Assembly (NCBI GenBank): GCA_002432865.1
Contig: DJGX01000059.1
Location: 1 to 9,587, forward strand
From: Cloacimonetes bacterium UBA5835
Lineage (GTDB): Bacteria > Cloacimonadota > Cloacimonadia > Cloacimonadales > Cloacimonadaceae
Length of the DNA: 9,587 nucleotides
Direction: 5' to 3'
Shown here in pieces: positions 1-6,900 of this stretch; position 1 is the first letter of the stretch, and every line of letters begins with the position of its first letter. The notes under the pieces are model-generated. The model saw only the letters and a program-made list of their open reading frames with translations, did no database searches and had not been told where the DNA came from. The translations under genes and the position numbers were made by a program.

Positions 1-15
1 GCTGGGACTTTTTTT
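1..15 (+). terminator. Possible truncated terminator tail
   Basis: The window opens with GGGACT running into seven consecutive T (9-15). This is what the 3' arm and U-tract of a Rho-independent terminator look like. The 5' arm would lie outside the window, so the call cannot be confirmed. The complete terminator at 9465-9534 also ends in GGACTT plus T's, which makes a shared terminator style plausible. Confidence 0.25.
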
Positions 16-33
16 ATTCGTTCTTCTTGTCGC

Positions 34-47
34 CGGGTGAAAACCCG
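34..47. repeat. Small GAAA-loop hairpin
   Basis: CGGGT (34-38) and ACCCG (43-47) form a perfect 5-bp stem closed by a GAAA tetraloop. It sits in the repeat-rich spacer, with a second small palindrome 16 bp downstream. It may be part of a dispersed intergenic repeat. No function can be assigned. Confidence 0.35.
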
Positions 48-62
48 TCGTTAGTATGTATC

Positions 63-76
63 GTTCCTAGCGGAAC
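63..76. repeat. Small palindrome GTTCC-TAGC-GGAAC
   Basis: GTTCC (63-67) and GGAAC (72-76) are perfectly complementary around a TAGC loop. Short GTTCC/GGAAC palindromes are common as dispersed intergenic units in uncultured FCB genomes (from memory, not checked). Here it neighbours the hairpin at 34-47 and the direct repeats from 95. Confidence 0.35.
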
Positions 77-94
77 TTTAATTCGAATTCCTCT

Positions 95-180
95 TAATCC
101 TAGAATCCCTGTTTCTAAAACTAAATCTGCGTAATCTGCGTAATCTGCGTGAACTAATCCTAAAATCCCTGTTTTTTAAA
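95..180. repeat. Duplicated 26-bp unit flanking a 9-bp triplet repeat
   Basis: A 26-bp unit starting TAATCCTA and containing AATCCCTGTTT occurs at 95-120 and again at 155-180, matching at 23 of 26 positions. Between the copies lie three exact tandem copies of AATCTGCGT (124-150), followed by GAAC. The arrangement, unit A, 9-bp array, unit A', has an overall spacing of 60 bp. It is non-coding and looks like an expanded intergenic repeat family, not a gene remnant. Confidence 0.75.
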
Positions 181-304
181 TATCAGAACATTTCTCACAG
201 CAGCCGAAACTAGTGCATAAACCGCCATAGAAATATTCTTAAATGTTTCAGCTATTCATTTAATCCATCAAGAAAATTCCCTTTACCCTTGACAAATATA
301 TGCG

Positions 305-334
305 TTGACTATTTTTGCCCTGAGACAATATAAT
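305..334 (+). promoter_or_regulatory. Sigma70-type promoter for tyrS
   Basis: TTGACT (305-310) and a consensus TATAAT (329-334) are separated by 18 bp, and transcription would start about 340-343. This leaves a leader of only a dozen or so bases before the tyrS ATG at 355, so there is no room for a T-box or other leader control. A second TTGACA box at 289-294 lies 16 bp upstream but has no -10 at a suitable distance. The Shine-Dalgarno AGGA (344-347) follows 7 nt before the start codon. Confidence 0.65.
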
Positions 335-354
335 TACTAAAATAGGATGATTCA

Positions 355-1557
355 ATGGCTTTTGAACAAGAAATGAAGTTAATCAGCAGGGGTGTGGAAG
401 AAATTATCACCAGGGAAGAGCTGGAAGCAAAATTCGCTAAATCTGCAAAGACAGGAAGACCACTCAGAGTAAAATATGGTATTGATCCTACCGGTTGTGA
501 TGTTCATTTAGGACACTTGGTTCCTATCCGGAAAATGAGGCAGTTTCAAGATTTGGGTCATATCGGAGTAATAATAATTGGTGATTTTACTGCTCAAATA
601 GGTGATCCTACAGGTCGAGATGAAAGCCGTCCTCCTTTAACTTCCGAACAAGTGATAAAAAACAGTGAAAAGTTTATGGAGCAGCTATATACGGTGCTAA
701 AACCGGAAAAAACAGAAGTCCGTTATCAAAGTGAGTGGTTTGGTAAAATGGGAATGAGCGAGGTTATTAAACTAATGAGTAAATTTACTTTAGCTCAATT
801 TATGGCTCACGAAACATTTCGCCAGCGCTATGAACAAGGTTTATCCTTGGGAATGCATGAAATTCTGTATCCAGTTTTGCAGGGTTACGATTCAGTTGCC
901 ATTGAAAGTGATATAGAACTTGGAGCTACAGAACAAAAATTTAATATTCTCTGTGGCAGAGATATGCAGCGTCATTTTGGAATGGAACAACAGGTAGCTA
1001 TTTTGTCACCAATTTTAATCGGCACCGATGGTGTGCAGAAAATGGGAAAATCACTTAATAACTATATTGCTATATTTGATTCCCCCAAAGATAAATACGG
1101 CAAAGTTATGTCTATCCCCGATGACCTTATTCTAAATTATTATTGCTATGCTACTGCTGTCCCAGAAGAGGAAATAGATAAAATTAAACTTGAATTGGAA
1201 TCTGGTATTAATCCAATGCTAATTAAGAAACGCCTTGCTCGGGAAATTGTATCCCTATACCATAGCGCGGCTGAAACAAAAGAAGCAGAAGAAGCATTTG
1301 AAAAACAATTTTCAATGCGTGAAATTCCCGATGACATTCCCGAATTTATAATAGGCGAAAGCGAATATAAACTGGCAAAGCTTCTGGTGGACAGTAAAAT
1401 TTGCGCTACCAACGGCGAAGCCAAACGCCTAATTCAAGGTGGAGCTGTTTCGGTGAATGGAAATAAGATAACAGCTTTTGATGCTATTATATCTCTTCAA
1501 GAGGGTGATGTTATCAAAGCAGGAAAACGCAATTACATAAAAATAAAGAAGATATGA
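355..1557 (+). CDS. tyrS: Tyrosyl-tRNA synthetase
   Basis: This class I aminoacyl-tRNA synthetase charges tRNA-Tyr with tyrosine in the cytoplasm, using ATP. The 400 residues are a normal bacterial length. The Rossmann catalytic domain carries the HIGH-type motif HLGH at residues 51-54, preceded by YGIDPTG. The tyrosine-pocket signature YPVLQGYD is at 172-179, and the KMSKS-type loop reads KMGKS at 229-233. A C-terminal S4 RNA-binding domain (about 335-398, with the GGAVSVNG core) contacts the tRNA. The KMGKS loop fits the TyrZ-like branch of bacterial TyrRS better than the KFGKS branch, though that assignment is from memory. The ATG at 355 has AGGA 7 nt upstream and a strong promoter just before it. 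The stop codon overlaps the start of the downstream M50 protease gene by 4 bp, so tyrS heads a two-gene transcription unit. Nothing in it looks damaged. Confidence 0.97.
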   Translation: MAFEQEMKLISRGVEEIITREELEAKFAKSAKTGRPLRVKYGIDPTGCDVHLGHLVPIRKMRQFQDLGHIGVIIIGDFTAQIGDPTGRDESRPPLTSEQVIKNSEKFMEQLYTVLKPEKTEVRYQSEWFGKMGMSEVIKLMSKFTLAQFMAHETFRQRYEQGLSLGMHEILYPVLQGYDSVAIESDIELGATEQKFNILCGRDMQRHFGMEQQVAILSPILIGTDGVQKMGKSLNNYIAIFDSPKDKYGKVMSIPDDLILNYYCYATAVPEEEIDKIKLELESGINPMLIKKRLAREIVSLYHSAAETKEAEEAFEKQFSMREIPDDIPEFIIGESEYKLAKLLVDSKICATNGEAKRLIQGGAVSVNGNKITAFDAIISLQEGDVIKAGKRNYIKIKKI

Positions 1558-2198
1558 ATAACTCGAATGTAATATCACTACTACTTAATGTTGTTATAAT
1601 CGCTCTGGTCTTTTACAGCATTATCATTCATGAATTTAGTCACTCTCTGGCTGCTTTTCTTTTAGGAGATGATTCAGCAAAAAGAGCTGGACGCTTAACC
1701 CTGAATCCTTTAAAACACATAGACTGGTTTGGAACCGTTATCCTGCCGTTGTTTTTATATTTTACCTGCGGTTTTATATACGGTTATGCAAAGCCGGTTC
1801 CATTTAATCCTTATAATTTTAAGAACTTTAAAACTGATTCAGGGTTAACAGGATTGGCAGGTCCGCTATCCAATTTTTTAGTGGCCATAGTCTTTGCCTT
1901 AATCTATCATCTATTCGGTTTCTCCTTTATAGTTCAATATATATGCACTTATGTGATATATCTCAATCTGCTGCTTGCCTTTTTTAATCTGATCCCTATT
2001 CCGCCATTGGATGGATCAAAAGTGATAGGTATTTTTCTAACGGATCAAGCCTATTATAAATGGACAATGCAAGAACGAAAAGGGATGATCTATCTTTTTG
2101 CCTTTATCATAATTAGCAGCTTGTTGGGATGGAATATTATTGGAAAAATCATAGTGCCGCCTGTGAATTTTATTATGAACCTTATGGGTGTGCACTAA
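1554..2198 (+). CDS. M50 (site-2 protease family) membrane metalloprotease
   Basis: This is a small integral-membrane zinc metalloprotease of the site-2 protease family (214 residues), of the short form without a PDZ domain. The first transmembrane segment carries the zinc motif HEFSH (26-30; H26 and H30 as ligands, E27 catalytic). An AGPLSN motif (102-107) is typical of the family. The third conserved element, NLIPIPPLDG (145-154), supplies the Asp ligand D153. About four to six hydrophobic membrane segments are visible (roughly 8-28, 58-78, 103-125, 127-150, 180-205). Its substrate is unknown; family members cleave transmembrane segments of regulators or membrane proteins. The ATG overlaps the tyrS stop as ATGA with a weak GAAG ribosome site inside tyrS, which suggests translational coupling and fixes the start. 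Pairing with tyrS is probably operonic convenience and not a shared pathway. Confidence 0.92.
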   Translation: MNNSNVISLLLNVVIIALVFYSIIIHEFSHSLAAFLLGDDSAKRAGRLTLNPLKHIDWFGTVILPLFLYFTCGFIYGYAKPVPFNPYNFKNFKTDSGLTGLAGPLSNFLVAIVFALIYHLFGFSFIVQYICTYVIYLNLLLAFFNLIPIPPLDGSKVIGIFLTDQAYYKWTMQERKGMIYLFAFIIISSLLGWNIIGKIIVPPVNFIMNLMGVH

Positions 2199-2271
2199 AA
2201 ATGTCGCGTGCTGATTATTTAGTATTCCCAGATAAAAAAAGATTAATATCCCTGTAAGTTAGGAGAAACTT

Positions 2272-2358
2272 GTGTCCATCGAACTTATTAGCAGCTTATA
2301 TCTTGGGAAGGTACAAAGGGCTCATAATGTCCGTATTTGTTTAAGTGATATTGTGTAG
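2272..2358 (+). CDS. Possible 28-aa leader peptide (GTG start)
   Basis: A GTG codon preceded by AGGAG (2261-2265) at an ideal 6-nt spacing opens 28 codons ending in TAG. The peptide begins MSIELISSLYLGK and ends in CLSDIV, and I recognise no family. After the TAG the same frame stays open for 15 more codons to a TGA at 2404-2406, which falls inside the hairpin before glnA. A second, 18-codon ORF (2201-2257) sits just upstream without a ribosome site. Such an ORF in front of a biosynthetic gene could be a regulatory uORF, a decayed gene, or chance. The Shine-Dalgarno is the main support. Confidence 0.25.
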   Translation: MSIELISSLYLGKVQRAHNVRICLSDIV

Positions 2359-2390
2359 CAGCCGATGCTCTTACAAAAGCTAATCGTGTT

Positions 2391-2452
2391 TAGAGGTGAA
2401 CGATGAATAACATCGTTTCCCCCTAAATAAGAAAAAAAAATATAGGAGAAAC
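2391..2452 (+). promoter_or_regulatory. Mutually exclusive hairpins controlling the glnA ribosome site
   Basis: AACGATG (2399-2405) pairs perfectly with CATCGTT (2411-2417) around an AATAA loop. The stem extends, with two mismatches, to 2391-2425. The 3' part of this stem, GTTTCCCCCTA (2415-2425), can instead pair with TAGGAGAAAC (2443-2452): GTTTC with GAAAC and CCTA with TAGG, over an A-rich 17-nt loop. The second structure hides the glnA Shine-Dalgarno AGGAG (2444-2448). Because both use 2415-2425, they exclude each other, as in a translational on/off switch. The pairings are read directly from sequence; switching is inferred. Confidence 0.45.
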
Positions 2453-2455
2453 AAA

Positions 2456-3877
2456 ATGGAACTGAAGAAATTACAACAAATGATCGAAGAAAATGCCGTG
2501 AAAGCAGTAGATCTTAAATATTGCGGTTTGGATGGTAAATGGTATCATATCACTTTCCCTGCCCGTAATATTGCTGAAGTAATGGAAAGTGGTATACCTT
2601 TTGATGGTTCTTCCATACCAGGAATGACAAGTGTGGAAAGTGGAGATATGGTTTTAATGCCGGATGCTTCAACAGCGCAGTTGGATGCATTCAATGCAAC
2701 TCCAACTCTCAGAATGATTTGTTCAATTTGCGATGCAGAAACCAGAATAGGGGTAAATAAAGACCCTCGCAGTGTTGCTCTCAGAGCGCATAAATATTTA
2801 CTTTCTACGGGTATTGCAGATATGTCTACCTGGATTCCAGAACTGGAATTTCATTTATTTGATACGGTTCAATATTATTCCGATGCTTTTTCTTCTGGCT
2901 ATAATCTTACTTCCAGTGAATGTAAAGATGCTCTTCCGGAAGATAATGAAGACCTCGATGCTCTTGCCCTGCAAGGGGTTAAAGGTTATCATATGGATAC
3001 TCCTTTTGATCAGTTTTACGAAATCCGCCAGAAAATTGTGGAACTGATTGAAGAACAAGATATCAAAGTTCGCTATCATCATCATGAAGTAGGCCTATCT
3101 GCTCAAGAAGAAATTGAAACAGAACTACTTGCCTTTCCGAAAATATGTGATGATGTAATGGTGATGAAAGATATAATTCGTAGAACTGCTTTACAATATG
3201 GGCTAACAGCTACTTTTATGCCTAAACCGGTATATGGCCATGCTGGTAATGGAATGCATTTTCATATAATGCTACATAAAAATGGTAAGAACCTTTTTTA
3301 CAAAAAGGGTGGCTATGCAGACCTCTCGGATGAAGCTATCTGGTTTATTGGAGGGGTGTTAACACATGGACGAGCCTTAGTGGCTTTTACTAATCCTTCC
3401 ACAAATAGTTATAAAAGATTGCTGCCCGGTTTTGAAGCTCCCGTAAAGCTGTTTTATGGCCTCGCTAATCGCAGTGCAGCTATCCGCATCCCAAAATATG
3501 TTAATACTCCTGAAACAAAACGCTTTGAATTTAGAACCGGAGATGGAACCTGCAATCCCTATTTTGCAATGAGTGCAATTTTGATGGCTGGACTGGATGG
3601 CATCAAAAGACAAATTGACCCTGGTAAGTATAATTTTGGACCGTTTGATGATAATGTCTTTGCCTGGAGCGAAGAGAAAAAAGCTACTCTACTTTCAATT
3701 CCAGCCAATCTGGAAGAAGCAATGCAAGCCTTGAAAGTAGATCATCAATTCCTGCTGGAAGGAGATGTTTTTAACAAAGAACTAATAGAAAGCCATATCA
3801 ATTTGAAGCTGAAAGAAAATGATGCAGTTTCAGCTCGCCCTCATCCATATGAAATGATGTTATATTATAATCTGTAA
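2456..3877 (+). CDS. glnA: Glutamine synthetase, type I
   Basis: The enzyme makes glutamine from glutamate, ammonia and ATP in the cytoplasm, the main entry of ammonia into metabolism; type I enzymes are dodecamers. The 473 residues match the GSI-beta size. Motifs in order: FDGSSIPG with D50 (49-56), metal ligands E129 and E131 in PELEF, HHHEV with E211 and then E219, ATP/metal signature KPVYGHAGNGMHFH with H268 (257-270), NPSTNSYKRLLPGFEAPV (313-330, with E327), R339 and R344, E358 and R360, and NPYFAMSAILMAGLDG (367-382). The start ATG has AGGAG 7 nt upstream. The region corresponding to the enterobacterial adenylylation loop (KNLYDLPPEE) reads DNVFAWSEE (399-407), so the target Tyr is Phe402. 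Classic adenylylation at that site is therefore unlikely, and control may instead act through the structured leader. All catalytic residues appear intact. Confidence 0.97.
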   Translation: MELKKLQQMIEENAVKAVDLKYCGLDGKWYHITFPARNIAEVMESGIPFDGSSIPGMTSVESGDMVLMPDASTAQLDAFNATPTLRMICSICDAETRIGVNKDPRSVALRAHKYLLSTGIADMSTWIPELEFHLFDTVQYYSDAFSSGYNLTSSECKDALPEDNEDLDALALQGVKGYHMDTPFDQFYEIRQKIVELIEEQDIKVRYHHHEVGLSAQEEIETELLAFPKICDDVMVMKDIIRRTALQYGLTATFMPKPVYGHAGNGMHFHIMLHKNGKNLFYKKGGYADLSDEAIWFIGGVLTHGRALVAFTNPSTNSYKRLLPGFEAPVKLFYGLANRSAAIRIPKYVNTPETKRFEFRTGDGTCNPYFAMSAILMAGLDGIKRQIDPGKYNFGPFDDNVFAWSEEKKATLLSIPANLEEAMQALKVDHQFLLEGDVFNKELIESHINLKLKENDAVSARPHPYEMMLYYNL

Positions 3878-3942
3878 TGAACTTGGAATAATTATTGCTT
3901 TTATTGTAGAGCAAAGATCCTAATTTATCTAAAGGAAGTCCG

Positions 3943-6900
3943 ATGAAGAAAATTATTACCTTATTGCTAACAATCTTGGCTGCAGGTTCAATGTTTGCCA
4001 ATGCTTACGATTTTAATCAACCTCCAAACTTAAATTCTGCCTTTGCCTTAGGAGCCAGAAACGACTCCAATATGCGGGTAAATTTTGTCCTTCCGGAATA
4101 TTCTGTTCAGGAAGAAACTTATGGAGAGACGGTTTATCATAAAATAATGCTACCTCTTTCCGGAACTCTTATGGAACCAGGTATGCCAGAATTACCTTCA
4201 GTTTGTACCTATATTGCTATTCCTCATAGAGGAGGGGTTAATATTGAGGTATTATCTACGCAGCAAACCGTTATTCCCAATTTTTTACCTTATCCTGTAC
4301 AGCAGGGCAATAATTTGGAAAGCCCTAAAGGATTCGTTTTAAATAGTGATTATTACAATGGGAGTGGAAGTAACTATCCCGAAAGCTTGATTGATGTTAG
4401 CGCACCTTTTATTTTAAGGGACTTCCGAATAATTAATATTAAAATAAATCCCTTCTCTTATAATGCTCAAACTGGTGAACTTACCGTTAATCAGAATATC
4501 CAATTCCGCCTTAATTTTACAAATGAACCGGGAATAAATGAACTACTTTGTGAACCGGAAAATATATCAGCAAGCTTTGATAACATATACAACTCTATGA
4601 TTTTAAACTATGCTGATTACCGTGATGCTGTAGTAGCACAAACCCCACCCCGTTATTTGATTATTTACGGCACAAATACCGATCCGAACTTTACAGATGC
4701 CTTAAATGGTTATGTTCTATGGAAAAAACAGAAAGGCGCAGATGTAATGGTGGCCAGCACAGCTACCAGTGAAGCTGGAAACTCAACTACCTCCATTAAA
4801 AACTATATCCAAAATAAATATAACAATCCTGCAACCCGTCCTGATTTTGTAGTCTTAATTGGTGATACATCAGGAAGCTATACAATTCCTGCTTTCACGG
4901 AATCGGGTGGAGCAACAGACTATAATTATACTTTTTTAGCAGGAAGCGATCAATTGGGAGATTGTTTTATAGGCCGTATTTCGGTAGAAAATCTCTCTCA
5001 GTTTCTGGTGGTGCTAAATAAAATATACCTTTACGAAAGAGATATAAATCTGGATACAGCCAGCTGGCTGAATAGAATGATGCTTTCTGGAGATAATTCT
5101 CCTTCTGGCATTTCTACAATGTATATTCATAAATATATAAAGGAAATGAGCTCATTCGTAAATCCCAATTATAGTTATGTAGAAGATTATGGTTCTTCTC
5201 CGAATTATACGGTAATCAATCAGGCTCTTAATCAAGGAGTTGGTTTCTATAGTTTCAGGGGTTATATAGATTGGGTTCCTCCCAATGAATCCTCTCTTTT
5301 TAATGGTTATAAACTTTTTCATACTGTAAATATAACTTGCGGCTCGAATAATTATGATTCAGCAGGAGAAGTAGAAGCTTTTGTTAGATACGGAACAACT
5401 GCAGCTCCTAAGGGTGCCGTAACTGGAATTGGAATGTGTACTTCCAGCACTCATACTACTTTTAATAATGCTGTACACGGCGGAATTTTTTCCGGAATAT
5501 TTGCCTCTGATATGCGCACTATGGGTGAAGCATTATTAAATGGGCGGCTCTATTTGAATCAACTATTTGGAGTTTCCTCTCCAGCAAATGCAGTTAAATT
5601 TGCCGCCTGGTGTAATTTAATGGGTGATCCTACAATGGAAGTTTTTACTGGTATTCCAAATCACTTTAATGTAACCTGTGAAAGTTCAATTCCTTTGGGA
5701 TTAAGTTTATACGATGTAGCAGTTCATGATAGTGTGGGAAATCCTGTAGAAGGAGCTGCTGTAGTTTTAAATATGGGGGGTATGATTATCGCTCGCGGTT
5801 ATACAGGCATAGATGGAACCGTCATTTTAGTGCTCCCCTCCAATATGATTGCCGGCGAGGCAACTTTAACAATTAGCACGCATAATTTCAAACCCAAGCA
5901 GCTTATAATCCCTGTGATAAATATCCCTACTTTGGTTCCAGGAACTATAGCTATCGATGATGATGATATATCTCCCTCACAGGGTAATGGAAATGGAATT
6001 GCCGGTAGCGGTGAAACTATCGAACTCCTTTTTGGCTTAGTGAATACAGGAACTGATGCTATTAGTGGAATTAGCGGAACTATCAGTTCTAACAGCCCCT
6101 ATATTACTATTGTTAATCCATCAATTAACTATTCTGATATTCCTGGGGGACAATTAGGAATCAATACTACTCCTATAGTAATTAATATTGCCCAAAATGC
6201 TCCCCACCAAACAATGTTACGACTATACCTGGATCTTACCGATTCCAATTCTACTAATTATCACATCTCAGAATATATTCAAGTGGAAGCTCCTTTTATG
6301 GAATTTGTTTCCTACCTTGTTATAGACGAAAATAATCAACATCTTGACCCAGGAGAAACCGCTGAATTCAGTATTACAGTTAAGAATGTTGGAACCGTTC
6401 CCGTAGAGAATGTTATGGCTACTTTATACACTTTAAACGATTTAGTGGGTGTTGTAGACGCTAATGCTGATTTTGGAACTCTGCCAACAGGAATTTCAGT
6501 AACCTGTGGAGTAGATCGTTTTTCTCTTATTGCTCGTTTGCAGGTTTTACCAGGGATGCTTATCCCGATGAAGTTAAAGCTATATAATAATGATGGATTT
6601 GAACAATATATCCCATTCACTTTTACAGTAGGCCTAGTTACTCAACACGATCCTCTTGGTCCTGATACTTATGGTTATGTAATATACGATTGGACTGATA
6701 CCGCCTACGAATTTGTAGCTACCTATGATTGGCATGGAATTTCTCCTTCTGAAGGAGGTTTGGGAACTGCAGTAGCTATATCAGATGGTCACAGCGGTAG
6801 TAATGAAGGCGACCAAGTTGGCTCTGATGCCTTAGAAATTGTGGCTTTGCCTTTCCCCTTCCAGTTCTATGGTCAGCTTTACGATCAAATAACTATCTGT

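Larger units (their letters stand above)
1..288. other. Gene-free upstream region with repeats
   Basis: No convincing coding sequence is seen here on either strand. The stretch holds a possible terminator remnant at its left edge, two short hairpins (34-47 and 63-76), a composite repeat block (95-180), and about 110 bp of unremarkable AT-rich sequence leading to the tyrS promoter. The repeat-rich first 180 bp look like an intergenic spacer after an upstream gene lying outside the window. Confidence 0.6.
2199..2455 (+). promoter_or_regulatory. Long structured leader upstream of glnA
   Basis: A 257-nt gap separates the M50 gene from glnA. I see no clear promoter or terminator in it and recognise no known riboswitch class, including the glnA-type glutamine motifs. 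It contains a small ORF (2272-2358) and a hairpin abutting the ribosome site (2391-2425). A possible outer helix pairs ATTAGC (2287-2292) with GCTAAT (2379-2384) and encloses ATATC/GATAT (2298-2302 with 2347-2351). The pentamer CATCG or its complement CGATG occurs four times (2277, 2363, 2401 and 2411), which offers alternative pairings. A cis-regulatory RNA controlling glnA is inferred from these structures and not proven. Confidence 0.4.

Noticed and set aside
95..180. CRISPR array
   Set aside because: The repeats are degenerate, only two long copies exist, the interior is itself a 9-bp tandem repeat and not a unique spacer, and no cas gene is near.
289..294. TTGACA as the tyrS -35 box
   Set aside because: It is closer to consensus than TTGACT at 305, but it is 34 bp from TATAAT with no other -10 nearby.
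1146..1424. Open frame of 92 codons on the minus strand within tyrS
   Set aside because: It lies wholly inside the clearly functional tyrS, shows no ribosome site or recognisable domain, and is a shadow of the coding strand. The minus-strand frames inside glnA and the large gene were dismissed for the same reason.
2201..2257. 18-codon ATG ORF just after the M50 gene
   Set aside because: There is no Shine-Dalgarno before the ATG and the peptide is not recognisable. It is mentioned only as context for the leader.
2391..2425. Hairpin before glnA as a Rho-independent terminator
   Set aside because: It is followed by an A-rich stretch, not T's, on the + strand, and no U-tract follows on the minus strand, so a regulatory role fits better.
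2772..3047. 91-codon + strand frame inside glnA
   Set aside because: It is out of frame within conserved glutamine synthetase sequence and lacks its own signals.
3883..3926. Promoter between glnA and the large secreted protein gene
   Set aside because: TTGGAA and TTGCTT boxes exist but no -10 lies at an acceptable distance; the best candidate, TAATTT at 3921, needs a 20-bp spacer. The weak 5-bp TTGCT/AGCAA hairpin at 3895-3914 has no T-run after it.
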